From contig CAJJDN010000098.1 of NCBI GenBank assembly GCA_905182985.1, positions 132,117 through 196,116 on the forward strand: DNA of 64,000 bases, written 5' to 3'. Source of the stretch: Paramecium sonneborni (lineage: Eukaryota > Ciliophora > Oligohymenophorea > Peniculida > Parameciidae). A program made the translations under genes and the position numbers. Shown in pieces: positions 13,322-25,259 of this stretch; position 1 is the stretch's first letter, and each line of letters starts with the position of its first letter. Under the pieces are notes generated by a model that made no database searches, was not told the DNA's origin, and was given only the letters and a program-made list of their open reading frames with translations.

Positions 13322-14510
13322 TCATTCATTATGTTTTAACAAATCACTTTTCAATTATCCTAGTGAAGTTGTTGTTAATAAAATTGCTTAATCAAGTAAT
13401 TTACTTTGTTAAGTTCTTTAACGAGTTGAATATGAATATTCTTAATCTAAAATTGAACATTCAGCTTAAGTGTTGTCAAATTCTTTCATTTTATTTTGTA
13501 ATCTAACATAAACTTCTTATTTTTCATTTTCACTTTATTTCAATTAATTTGATTAACTGTCCAATATTCCTCTTTTATTCAAAAATTGTACCTGTCATTT
13601 CAGTAAGTGATCTTGAAGCTTCATTAAACAAATCTGCTATTTAATCTTTAAAATCAGAATAGGCTGTTTCTCTTGCCAATTCCGCTTAATCTTCTCTTGT
13701 TCTTTCAGTTTAGATATATTATTCAATTTATTTTAAAATTCCATTTAATTGTATTGCTAATTTTAATGCTTCCTATATTAAATCTAATTTTAATACTTCT
13801 TCACTTGTCTACTTTGAGAGAGACTAAAGTAATTATACAAAATGTTTATAACCTTCAAGTTTATAAGTATGCTTAACCGATTTTAAAACTTATTTCATTT
13901 CAGTAAATGACTCAAATTTGCGTTAACCTTTTTATACAGAGTCGATAAATTGATTAAAGCCTTATTTTATTTGATGGAAACCAAATAAAGCTTATTCAAG
14001 GTTATCAAGAATATTAGTGTAAGTTTCATGTTCTTTTTCTCTTTTTTCAGCTGCTTGTTTTAATTCTTACTTATAATCATTCTATCTTTATCAAATTTAA
14101 ACATACTATTTCTTTTTATTTTCTTTCAACTGTAGACACACTCTATTTCACATTTGGATTAAGAGTATCAATATATGATTTTAAAGTAACAGATTTTATT
14201 TTATAATTATTGATTTGATCATTCAATTAACCTAGATTAATATAGCAATTAGTAGTTATTCTTTTGTATTATTCATCAGCTTTATTTTAGACTTTCTCGA
14301 CTTATGATTGAAGATTTTATAACATATTGACCAAATTACCAACAGGCTCATCAGATTAAATATGCATTTGAATGGTTTCAAGGAGGGTTTGACCGAAATT
14401 ATCATCATTAAGCTGAAGAATATAATAATGGTTACATCTTCCATAGCTTATTTGTATTGTGCACTTGTCGCATAAGTGTATACGAATAACACAAACAATA
14501 ATAATTTCAT
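13322..14510 (-). CDS. Secreted coiled-coil protein, trichocyst-matrix-like
   Basis: ATG at 14510 opens a signal peptide (MKLLLFVLFVYTYATSA). A 23-nt intron ending CAG (14413-14435) and a 25-nt intron (14082-14106) join exons into NDDNFGQTLLETIQMH, NLVNMLQNLQSQVEKVQNKA and long heptad repeats, about 370 residues ending KSDLLKHNE. A third frame change near 13560 fits a 25-nt GTT...AAG intron, which would make the total an exact codon multiple. A signal peptide plus a 'FGQTLLETIQ'-type start and coiled coils is known for secreted ciliate granule-matrix proteins, so a role in trichocysts or related secretory cargo is inferred, not shown. Confidence 0.7.
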
Positions 14511-14740
14511 ACTAAAATAAATGAAAAATAAATCCGTTTTATTTCATAAAATTATAATGACATATAATTGAAAATATCTTCCTTCCAATAAATACACGCT
14601 CAAGATAACTCTATGGTAAATTTATTTAGCAATCGTAGTATCCAAAATAAATATTGGTTTATAATCAAATATATTAGTTAAGAGTTTTTGACATTGCTTC
14701 TTACAGGCTTTTCACTACAATTACGTTTTCCTTATTCGAA

Positions 14741-15368
14741 TCATTTAAATATTAAAAACTCTAAAAAGTTAAAATTATAATATACCGAAGTTCTATTCAT
14801 TGCATTTTTAACCTTGTAAATAATAAAGTTTTTATTATTTATTTTGGAGATCTTTTCTAGGAATTCTTAGTAATGCTCTTCAACTTATTTATTGTAGATA
14901 TATATCACAATATCACAATTTTTTACATAAACTAAATATAAATTTATAAATTTTACCATCAACGATATCAGTAAATTTATTTGAATGAACACTGTTAATC
15001 CAAAAATGAAAGGTGATTTGTTTGTTTTTATTGAGTTCAACTTTTGAAACATAATCAAAATCCTTTTATTGATAAAACTCTTGACCACAATACTCAAAGA
15101 TTGTTTAAGAATCATTCTCAGCATCCATTACAATTATTTTAACATTTTATGCTTCCAACTATATTTCTTCTTCTATATCCGTGTTCTAATAAATTAGATA
15201 CAATATTACATTTGTTTCCATCTCATCAAAATCAAAGTTCATAATATTTTATGTTTGTTTCCTAGAAACACCCTCATAATAAAATAAATCTTTGTTCCAA
15301 GCTGTTTAAGCAAGTTGAATGTATTCTTCAGTTGAATCTGAATGAATTGCACCAAATCTTTTTCTCAT
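14741..15368 (-). CDS. Uncharacterised 200-residue protein
   Basis: ATG at 15368 opens MRKRFGAIHSDSTEEYIQ. Removing one 25-nt intron (14932-14956) gives an unbroken 200-codon frame ending EFLIFK at TGA 14741-14743. Hydrophobic beta-strand-like segments alternate with helices (NVKIIVMDAEN, QITFHFWINS, NCDIVIYIYNKQ, NFIIYKVKNAMN), which hints at an alpha/beta fold. There is no P-loop or other catalytic motif, so a GTPase-like fold is only speculation. Confidence 0.7.
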
Positions 15369-15503
15369 TTTATATTTTGTTATTTTAAAAATTACTAGAT
15401 TTCAAGAAATATTTGTAATATAAACTCAACCATAACTCATTCAAATAATTTAATCCGTCATTATATAAATCATCATCATAAAAATAATACAAAGTACAAT
15501 TAT

Positions 15504-15671
15504 TCAACTTTATTCATTTTTCTCTTCATTCTCGTCTAATTCTGTAACCCATTCTATTAGATCTTTTTCATATTATTCTAATTCCTCATAATAAAAATCT
15601 AAAACAAAACGTTAACAACCTGAACCACAAAATTCTTCTGGACCTTTTTATTCTGGTTCTATTGGTCTTTC
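15504..15671 (-). CDS. Oxidoreductase-like (OXLD1-type) domain fragment
   Basis: The minus frame ending at TGA 15504-15506 reads PEEFCGSGCQRFVLDFYYEE followed by LEQYEKDLIEW and an acidic tail. This matches the short 'P..CC.SGC..CV.D.Y..EL..Y' signature of the oxidoreductase-like domain found in OXLD1-type proteins, except that the first of the paired cysteines is Phe and the later Cys-Val position is Phe-Val. An in-frame TGA (15672-15674) lies just upstream, after MRNFKQK, so the start is unclear: there may be a missed intron, a base error or a broken gene. The family's biochemical role is poorly known. Confidence 0.55.
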
Positions 15672-16873
15672 TCACTTTTATTTAAAATTTCTCATCTGAA
15701 AATTGATCTTAAAACTTTATTCTTTACATAAATTAGATTCATCTATTCTATCAAATAACTTAATATTTTATTTTAATTAGCTAGCTATCTAACTCCATTA
15801 ATTCCTCCTTATTTATCTAATATAAATTAATAACATATTATTATTCATCATTTATTCTGTGTTTAAAGTTCAAATTTTTCATCCAATTCACTTCAAAATG
15901 GAAAGATAAAATTTATCCAAAAATTGTTATATTATAATTATGCCATTAATTATTCATTTTTGGATTTATCTAATATTATTTTAATTCTCATTACACACAT
16001 TCTACACAATTTATTCTATCTATGAATTCAAAATTGAATCTTCACCCCTAAATCTATAATATATAGAATAATTTTGCATGTCTCATTAAAAATTAGAAAT
16101 TATCCTTTTTAAAGTTAAAACCACACAGTTTCAAATTTAAATATTCTATAAAGGTTTACTTAGGTAAGTAAATTCTAATCTCGAAGTGCAAATTTTAATT
16201 CTTTTGTATCTATCCTCTCAACTTTCAAATATGAAAATAAGTTCTCCCTTTGCAATATACATTTTTCTTCTCCTAATAATTAGATGAGCATTAAAATTGA
16301 TTCAACTTTATCTCTTGTAGAATTAATTTTTTTAAAACCTCATTTTATTCCAATTATGATGAATCATTAATATTAATAGAATTAGATTGTTTCGTATTAT
16401 CATACAATAAAATCAAATCTTTAAGAATTTAATCATTTCCTCTTTCAATTGTAATACTTTTTAAATAATCTGCTTATTAAATTATTATATCTTTAATCTA
16501 TTGATTCTTATTCAACAACTTTGATTTCACAAATTTATAATCTAGCCTAAGATTTTGAGATATTTGTCAAATCATCATTATTTTTATTTTTGTAGCCAAC
16601 TTATTTTAATTTAGGAGACTCAGAAACTATTTTTTCAATATCCTAATAAAATTTCTGAAACATAATATTAATCGAATTTTGTTAATTCTGATAAATCTTT
16701 TAGGGTCTCAAGTTCTTACATTTTATATTTGGAAATACAATTTCTTATGGTTTAATAAACTTAGTCAAAAATGTAGTTATTTCATCAAAATTTTCAACTT
16801 AGATTTAATGGATAACTAAAGGGATTGGAGATGAGTAAACAACCTTTTCTAAAAATTCATTTAATTCTTCCAT
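15672..16873 (-). CDS. Uncharacterised gene, multiple frames
   Basis: Minus-strand coding character extends from ATG at 16873 (MEELNEFLEKVVYSSPIPL) downward. Readable pieces lie in alternating frames, for example ELETLKDLSELTKFDQYYVS, ILMLIQLLGEEKCILQREN and LANQNKILSYLIEQMN. Most pieces look helical and Leu/Lys/Glu-rich. I could not place the introns that must join them, and I recognise no family. The 3' limit and its relation to the OXLD-like fragment are uncertain; they could be one gene. Confidence 0.4.
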
Positions 16874-17138
16874 TTTTATTTCTTATATCGATAGGTTTTA
16901 TAACTAAAAACTTTATGAAGACATTCTGAATTCAAAATTAAACTATTTTTTTCCAACATAATCATTGTAAAAATTATTCAATAAAATAAATTATAAAAAA
17001 ATTCATATCTAAAAAATATCCTTAAATTGTTGAATTACTAAATGTAGTATAAATTTTTGAGATAATAGATAAGAAATTGGATTATATAATATTTAAATTA
17101 TGCACAAATGTAATCAATATTAAGGTTTTTTCAATTTT

Positions 17139-18046
17139 TCACCAATCCCAAAAGTTTCTCTTTTTCTTTTCAATACCTTTTCTTTCATAACTAAAATTTG
17201 TATCTTTGGAGAATCGAACTTTTTTTGAATTTTTAAAAGCAGTATGTGTTGATTTAATTGATTTACTACCTGAGAAACTACGATGTGTTAAAGATCTATT
17301 TTTTAAAATGCTTTTATGGCTTTTTTAAGTTTTACTATAGCTACTTGATCCTTTATCATCTGCTGAAAAGAATTCACTAAACATTTTTTCATAAGCATCT
17401 AACATCATTTTTTTTTTAGAAGAACCTTTACTTGCATTATTACTTGCTAATTCTTCTCTTGCTTACATAATTTTCATTAAAGCACTTTTTCTCATAATAT
17501 CAGATTAAGATGAAATAGATTTATCTTTGTTAGGAGGGGTTGGAGTTTTGGAGATTTAAGATTTTTAAGAAACTGTATCATTATCATTTCTTTTAGGTGC
17601 AAATTGAGAAGTTGATTTTGGTTAGAATGGATTTGTAATTGAATGATCATTTGATTAAATAATTGAATTTTAAAATGAGAATTAGATTTCTAATTCATCT
17701 TTTTATTTTTTAATTTATTCTTTTCTTTATAGTTCAAGTTCTTACTCATATATTTATTGAATTTGTTTTAAATTTTCTTATTCTTCTTATATACTAGATA
17801 TCTTAATATATATATATACTTTTTCTTAATAATGTATTTTATTTCTTCTTCAATATCATGCATAAATCTGTTTTTTCGATCACACGATATATCGAAATTT
17901 TAAATTCTTTTTTTAAATAACTTAATTTCTTTAGATGAATGAAATTCTTCTCCAATATGGTCATCAAAAACCATTTTTTATGAACAAATATGATGAGTCT
18001 TTGAATCCTTATCTGATTCATTCCTTTATTTATGTTTTTACTGCAT
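17139..18046 (-). CDS. Basic Ser/Lys-rich protein with ILK...KVRF motif
   Basis: ATG at 18046 opens MQQKHKQRNESDKDSK. One 26-nt intron (17794-17819, GTATATAT...CTAG) gives an exact 293-residue frame ending KKKRNFWDW at TGA 17139-17141. The centre has a short coiled coil (EEQENLKQIQQIYEQELELQ), then a Ser/Thr/Pro-rich disordered stretch. The C-terminal part carries SILKNRS and, about 30 residues later, KKVRFSKD. KVRF fits the RVxF consensus used to dock protein phosphatase 1. A PP1-binding role is an inference from the motif. Function is otherwise unknown. Confidence 0.75.
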
Positions 18047-18585
18047 TGTGATTTCTTATTCTATAGTAATTTACTATCTGCATAAAAGTTGACAAGCTCC
18101 CATTAATTAATTTAAAAATCAATTCTGACAACTTTTTTTTCAAGACGAGAATAATTTGTTTTTTTTTTAATATTATTTTTAATTATCTTGATGAGAGGTT
18201 GAGGAGTTTTTAGATTATAAACTAAAAAAATAAAACTTAAAATCTTTATATTATTTGATTTCAAATAAAAATAATATGAAAAGTGATATCATAAATGTAT
18301 TTTCTGTAATTTTTATTTGAATACACAATTTAGATCATAAAAATACAATTAAATAGATTTTTGATGAAATGAAAGTTTCAAATATATATCTCCAATTAAA
18401 ACTTTATATAAATATACTTAAATGATCTTAACAAAATTATTTGATAGTCTTTAGAAAATGAAAAGGAAGTATTTATGAAATATATTTAAATATGAAATGG
18501 ATGATTTAAGATTTATATAAATATTTTCACATTTCCTAGGTATCTAATATTAATCTCATACCTATTCATTAAAATTAAATATAAT
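18047..18585. other. Intergenic, divergent upstream region
   Basis: About 540 bp of AT-rich sequence between two divergent genes. I see no gene or named regulatory element in it. Confidence 0.55.
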
Positions 18586-18933
18586 ATGTCTAATTAGAGA
18601 AGATCTGAATCTCAAACCTCTTCCATCATATATACACCAATACCATTAAGACTTTAATTTAGTGCATCTCGTTCTAGTAAATAAGGTTCAAATTCTAACA
18701 TTCTTTGGGATAGCACTTCAAAGCACTCATATGTGTAAACTCATTCGTAAAGTCCTCGGAAAGTTTTGTATGTAATTATCACTTATACAAATAGACTGTA
18801 AACATTTGAATCCTTATATCATGAAAGGCCCAATAATCCTATGACAAGAGATGAAAAATTTAAAGAACTTGAAAATCTCATCTCTTCTTTTGATTCTGAA
18901 GCTTTCATTCAAGATGTTGAACCTTTTGAATGA
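18586..18933 (+). CDS. Small Ser-rich uncharacterised protein
   Basis: ATG at 18586 opens MSNQRRSESQTSSIIYTPIP. A 27-nt GTA...TAG intron (18768-18794) is in phase and its removal gives 106 residues ending SFDSEAFIQDVEPFE at TGA 18931-18933. The first half is Ser/Arg-rich and probably disordered. The second half (RPNNPMTRDEKFKELENLIS) looks helical and acidic. Both the exon composition and the intron form match confirmed genes nearby. No family was recognised. Confidence 0.65.
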
Positions 18934-20336
18934 GCTCTAAATACTTTTGAAATGTGAATTAAGTATTTTCATAATAAAGTATAAAAACTGAATAAAAACC
19001 ATCAATAATATTTATATCTCGTATGATCAACTGAGTAATCACAAATCATACTTATCTCTTTCATCTGTATATCTAAATATACATCATTATTATCATCATC
19101 ATATTTTTTTCGAATTTTATAATTATAATTGATATATAAAAAACTAGTACTATTTTATTCTTGATCTATCTTTACACTCTCATATACTATCCAAATGAAA
19201 TAATCAAACCTAATACATATACTATTACTCTCAAAAAGTTAAAGAGTATAGATTTTAATGAATAATTACTCAATTCAGATTTAAAATATCATTTGAGTTG
19301 AGTCAAGAAGAAAAGGAATAAATCAAAAATTTTAATTTTATTTTAAAATATTTAGATAGATTTTCATATATATTAGATATCTTATATTCCGTTAAAATTT
19401 TGATATTTTATTAAATATCTTCTCTATTTTTAATAAAATTTCTTTGAAATCTAATTAGTTTAGTAAAATCAAAAACTATCAGACTTATTTAAAAGCAAAT
19501 TCGATGGACTTTTTTATTTTTGAAATTTCAGAAAAGCTGTACTTAACTTAATAAGAAAAAAAAGTAAAAATAAATTAACATAATTAATGGTTGAGAATTT
19601 TAAAATATCGATATTCCTAAATTAAAAATGAAACCTGTTAATTTTAGATGAATTAACAAATTTTAAAGAGGACTTAGCTTTCTTACAATAAACAATAGAT
19701 ATCTAAAACTGATTAATAATTTTTTAACTCAAAAATTTAATTGAAAAAAAGGTAGTTTAATATTCTATTTTAGGAATTCTTAAGTTAAATGATAATAATT
19801 AATTTAACTTAATATTGGGAAGGAAATCAGTGATCATTATGACTAATGACATTATTACAATGTGATTAATAATAAATATAGGGACATATTTTAAAAGATC
19901 ATAAAATTATTTATATTTAAAGATGGGAAAAGAAAGAGATCATTGAAATTATTTAAGCCAGTTCATTATTTTGTAGATGAAAGTTGTGATATTTATATCC
20001 ATCTTTGTTTTTATTTTAAATGTGAAAGATTTTTTGACTATCTTCATGTAGTAATTTTTATTCTTTATGATCAATCTTTAAATTCTCTTTCAAAGAGTCA
20101 TAATCTTAGGAAATCAGAGAATATTATACTCATTTCATATGAATAGAATATATTTTATGTTGTATTAGACGCAAAGACAAATTGGATACTTTTAAAGCTT
20201 TATTAAAATTAGGTTATATTTGGATAAAGATTTAAATTTATTTCTATTGCTTCTTTTGGGTTCAAGAAACTTAGAAAACCGATTTTTAATTAAAAAAAAA
20301 TAAATAATATATTTCTATTATCGATCCGAATTAATC
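18934..20336. other. Long gap with one possible remnant ORF
   Basis: About 1.4 kb without a supported gene. It is mostly very AT-rich. From about 19943 the plus strand stays open for over 100 codons (HYFVDESCDIYIHLCFYF and onward), with a slightly higher GC than the surroundings but no good start, so it may be a relic exon or chance. Confidence 0.4.
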
Positions 20337-21995
20337 ATGTCAAACAACAATAGACTAATAATAGGAGATTATACAGTTAAATTAGATGAGATATTAGGGT
20401 CTGGATCTTTCGGAAATGCATACAAATGTTATAAAAACAATAATAAGAATGTTGAGTATTGTATGAAAATAATTTAAAAAACATTTAATACTGATTAAAA
20501 AAAAGAGAAGAATTAAAAGAGATAACTTGAAGCAGAAATATAAACATTTCAATAATTAAAAAATGAGGAATGTGAAAATTTAGTAAAAATGATTGATATC
20601 ATTGATTAACCTTCTTAATTATGTATTGTTATGGAATTGTGTGAATATGATTTGTCTAAAGAACTTAATATGATAAAAGAAAGCTAAACGTGGCTTTCTC
20701 GATTAGAAATAGTTGATTTGATAAAATAAATTTTAAAAGGAGCTATTGTATTAATACGTAATCATATTATACACAGAGATATTAAGCCATAAAATATTTT
20801 GGTGAAAATCATAAATAAAGGTTAATAGAACCAAAGAAAAATTTACAAAGTAGAATATTGTTTAACCTAGTTTCTAGATTGCCGATTTTGGTTTTACAAA
20901 ATACCTTGATGATGTTTACGCTAAAGCCAATTTAACAAGAGTGGGAACCTTAGTTTATTGTGCACCTGAAATACTTAAAGGGAAGGAATTTTCATGTAAA
21001 TGTGACATTTATTCATACGGAATCTTACTTCATTAAATTACTTATGAATTTACTTTTCCAAATAATTATGTAAATTAAAATTAGATGAAAACTTTTGTAC
21101 TTTCTATTTAAGATAAACCATATTAATGTCCTAAACTCCAGGGACCATATGGTGATGAGATTTGTAATTTAATTGAAAGAATGCTTATTTATGATTAAGA
21201 TAAAAGATTGTCATTTGAAGAATTGGAATCTCATAAAATTATGACAATGCCTTCTCCAATACTCAAGGATTCAATCTTTTTACCTATTGAAAGAAACTAT
21301 AATTAGAAAGATTATTAAAAAGAAATTTAAAGAAATGAATAAGAAAAATTTTCAAGATTACATTTACTAATAGATATTTTTTATCGTAAATTCTTACTTT
21401 GTAAATGGTTTATTGATTTTATGAAATAAACACTTGTTTTAAATAATATTTATTTCTTGATTTTATAATAGTTAGTTGAATTGATTGGATTTGAATAATT
21501 AAACTATGGATTTGCTATGATCAATGTTATTATAAATGATTTTGAACCTACTATTTTAAATGACAATGATATTCCTTAATTAATTTAACTCTTAAATTCC
21601 TATTTGAACAAATCTTAAGAAAATGCAACATATCTAAATTTACATAAAAATATACTTTAGGAGTATCATAAAATCAAGAAAACTGTTGAAGAAGATTTTA
21701 ATGCTTTAATATTACTTAAAATTTAAAAAGATTGGAATTATAATTAAGATGAGTTTAGATTGTTAAATTAAGCCAAAACTAAAAAGTTATCAATTTAAAA
21801 ATGTTGCTAAGTTTTGTAAGAGTTTACAAATTAATTAGTTATTAATGATTGGATAAGTAAATGTGATAAGTAATAAAAAATTATGATAATTTTAGGCAAA
21901 CAAAAGAGAGACTTGAAACTATTAAAAAGATTGACACTCAATTTCAAATTGCACATTACAGAATCATAAATCCTGATGATATTTTTAAAATTTGA
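20337..21995 (+). CDS. Serine/threonine protein kinase, ULK/Atg1-like style
   Basis: ATG at 20337. Two introns, 28 nt (20850-20877) and 26 nt (21870-21895), give an exact 534-residue frame ending INPDDIFKI. The N-terminal kinase domain shows the glycine loop GSGSFGNAYK, the lysine in YCMKII, HRDIKPQNIL for the catalytic loop, DFGFTK for the metal-binding DFG and APE. The first intron splits the segment just before DFG. The C-terminal 250 residues are helical and shared with the kinases at 33670 and 35530 (YRKFLLC, YGFAMINVIINDF). Substrate and pathway are unknown; resemblance to ULK/Atg1 is general, since ciliates have large expansions of such kinases. Confidence 0.9.
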
Positions 21996-22157
21996 TTATA
22001 CTCTTAACATTTATCAAAAAGTAAAAAGTTTATAAATATATTAAAATTACATTCTATATATATTGAATTGATGATAAAGGTAGGTAGTTAGGAAATTTAA
22101 ATTACTTATATTGGAAAATAAAATAAAAAAAAATAATAGATATATAAGAATTGTATA

Positions 22158-23550
22158 TCATAATTTAAGTAATTCATTTTTTAAATCTTCAATTTCTTGT
22201 TCTCTTTTTTTGATCATTTTTTCCATTTAATTTTCATTATCAGTATCTTCTTAATTAATGAATAAATTCATAGCTTTTAATTTAATATTAGTTGATCCGA
22301 CTTTAATAATTTGATCAGGATCAATATAATAAAATGTCTTTGGTTTAATTTCAAGCCACACACCAAAAGTACTGAATTTCCAACTATCACTCGACATTTA
22401 ACCATCCATAATAATCCAATTATTTGTAGCAGGATCAAACTCTATAGTACCATGATTTCTAGATACTTAAGTGGATTAGAATGAAATATCTGAGAATTCC
22501 ATTCGACCAAAAAAAAATTTATTTTTTTAATCAGCTACAAGTAAGAAATGTTCGATAGGATTTTCATCTCTTTATGTTTATAATAAAATGCAATTTTTCT
22601 CTAAAGCTGCATATAATTTCTAATTTTAAGTATAATATTATTTACAGATTGTATCATCAGATTTTCCTCCTCTAATTATGAAAGATATTCAGCTTTATTT
22701 ATGGTTCTGTCTTAAATATGCATAAACAATTCTGATATACTTTCATCAATTCCTGAAAATTGAACTTTTGATTATAGAGATTATAAAGCTTCAAAAACCA
22801 TGTCTATTAAATTATCTAATGATGAATATCGTTAAAAAAAATGAAGAAATTTAGAATATATTTTTCTAACTGTTAATTATGGTTAATAACCTACTCTAAA
22901 TATATTATTATCTTCAAGTATTTGATTCTCACATTTTCTAGTAATTTAAATAAATGTAGGATAACCTCTCATTGATGAAATATCTTAAATTCTTATTTTC
23001 TATTTATTTTAATAAATGGATCTGGCTATTAATTCCATTGTTTTAAAAGAAATAGTTTTTGGATTTTTTTCAGAATAGAGTTAATGTATAAATTGATTAC
23101 AATGATCCTCCAGAGTCATAACACAAATTAAATTAGAATAATCGACAAGTAAATGGAAAGGACTCATCATTTCTTCATTTGGACATACAACTCTATTGAA
23201 GAGAACAACTGCCGAGTAATTATTATCTAGATCGACTTATTCTTTATCTTATCTTCCAATACTAAAACCTAAAGGATTAATAGTTCATTACATTTAACCT
23301 CAGCATCTAAATCAATTTAGGCTTAGTAATCAGGTTTAAATTGTTAAGTCTTATTTAATGAATTAGAGACCTAAACTAAAATATGCCCAGAATTAATTGA
23401 TTGATGATGTAAGATTGGTTTATTTTTCTTAAAAAAGATTACTTTATAAGTATTATTATTTAAGATTTCATTTTACTTGTTTGAATAAGCTTTTGTTTTC
23501 TTGATAGCCTATACTCCAGAAAAAAGCTACTCTGTATTTTCATTATTCAT
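22158..23550 (-). CDS. FHA-domain protein
   Basis: ATG at 23550 opens MNNENTEQLFSGVQAIKK. A 23-nt intron (23269-23291) leads into a long helical N-terminal region (for example SPFHLLVDYSNLICVMTLED). The C-terminal part is an FHA domain, the phosphothreonine-binding fold, with the characteristic VSRNHGTIEFDPATNNW, then GVWLEIKP and IKVGSTNIKL. It ends with a short coiled coil (KKREQEIEDLKNELLKL) at TGA 22158-22160. One more frame change near 22700 remains; a 56-nt intron would fit the codon count but is unusually long here. What the N-terminal region does is unknown. Confidence 0.75.
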
Positions 23551-23719
23551 AATAAAAAAATATATATATATTTGTCTTAAATTAATATAAATATTGAGAA
23601 TTTCTATTAAGCGGAAAGATATGTAATGAATTTGAAAAGATATAAGAAGTTGTTTGAAATAGAGAAGATATAAACAGAAATGAAAATAAATGAAAATTTG
23701 AAATTGATTAGATATAATA

Positions 23720-24820
23720 TCAAATGAAAATAAACTAGATTAATAATAGTGAAACCATTTGTATAATTATACTCCATGATGCTTCAATAACAGGTAAGGA
23801 TGTAACTCCATTGAAAGATGCAGTCTATATAATATAAATAGATAATACTCCTTTATATAAAGTTCTTCCATTTAAATTTTAAATTGGTCGATTATTGGAT
23901 TAGGATGGGAAGTAATCATCATTATCAATAAAATCTTTGAATTATTTAAGTTATGATTTTGAAATGGGCAATGGTGAAGTAAATACATACCAATTAACTG
24001 TTTAGGAACAAGGTCTAGTGTAGAAAAGTAAGGAAATACATAGTTGTAAGACTGCCTGCGTAATGATAATAGGTTTTGTCAGTCATTTTTTAAAAGAAAT
24101 CACTATTAATAATGGTCAGTGATTATACTTCATATCAAAAGAAGTGACTTTATTAACTGTATCATCAAACCATGGTTTAAATACTTCATAATCAGAAGCA
24201 GTGTTAGTCTATTAAAAAAGTAATCCAAAGACTGTGAGTTTATTTCTAATATCATTACAACTTTATTCTCCATCTTCGACAGCCTCATAAATTAAAAGAA
24301 TACTTGATGCACAAAATGAACTTCTAAGTCAAAGTTTTTTCCATCTACTTAATGTTCAGATGGTGAATGGAAATGGAATTATCTAGCATAGTATTTGTAT
24401 TATTAATTTGATATATCGAATGCTGTAATAAAATCATATTCTCCTTCTAATTCTTTAGTATAATCCCCTAAATAAATAAATCAAAAATATTACGTTAAGC
24501 TTCCCAATAGTTTCTAGTTGAAGTTTTCAGTATATAATTAATAGCTGGAAATGAATTCTCTTTTATTGCTGTAGACGTTACTATATTTATAGGGGATTGA
24601 AAGCTAGCACCACATGTAACGACTTTACCTATAAAAATTATAATTAAAAAGTACTTTTCCATTCATCTGAGTTTAAGTAATTCCAATCAGAAGGATCTGT
24701 ATCTCCCCAAGTTGAATTTTTTATACCATCATTAAAAATTGGATCTGGTAATTGACAATAGGTTCTTTAACTTACAAACTGATCTATCAAACATATTAAA
24801 AGAATTGAGGAAAGAATCAT
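23720..24820 (-). CDS. Secreted alpha-carbonic anhydrase
   Basis: Alpha-carbonic anhydrases interconvert CO2 and bicarbonate using a zinc held by three histidines. ATG at 24820 opens a signal peptide (MILSSILLICLIDQFVS). Four introns of 25-26 nt (24629-24654, 24468-24493, 24103-24128, 24015-24039) join exons giving CGASFQSPINIV, FHFHSPSEHQVDGKNFDLEV, HFVHQ and YYHYAGSLTTIPCSQTVNWY. Two zinc histidines are in FHFH and the third in EVHFVH. The substrate-site GSLTT.PC is present. The C-terminus is hydrophobic (WSIIIQMVSLLLIQFIFI), suggesting a GPI or membrane anchor. After intron removal one base is missing near 24310 (VHQ/ILLIYEAVED), probably a base error. Confidence 0.9.
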
Positions 24821-25259
24821 CTTTAATTTAAATTATTATTATTATTGCATTCTCAGAATATTCAAGCACTAAAGTATTCTTATTAAATTAAAACATTCAT
24901 TTATTAACAACATTCATAGTTATAATAATCTATACACACGAAGATTACAAATGAAGAATTTCTGTTACTCTCATCCAATATAGGAATTACTCTTAAAATT
25001 TTGATTCTATCTTAAATATAATAATATTATTATTTATTAAAATATCCTTTTTTTTATAGAAAAAAAGCATTTATTATGTTGTTTAATTCAAAAATATTAT
25101 TATATATTCATAGTCATTTAAATATTCAAAAGTAGATAATTAGAATAATTAAAATGTATCATCTTAAAATTAATTAATATTTAAAAACTATTATATAAGC
25201 AATTCAATAGAGGTTCCTTGAATCTTTATATCTTTAAGCATATATATTATAATTAATAA
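24821..25259. other. Intergenic upstream region
   Basis: About 440 bp of AT-rich sequence upstream of the carbonic anhydrase gene and downstream of the kinesin gene. No gene is supported. Confidence 0.55.

Noticed and set aside
13673..13876. Plus-strand Leu/Ile-rich ORF as a membrane peptide
   Set aside because: It is the antisense of the secreted coiled-coil gene's heptad region.
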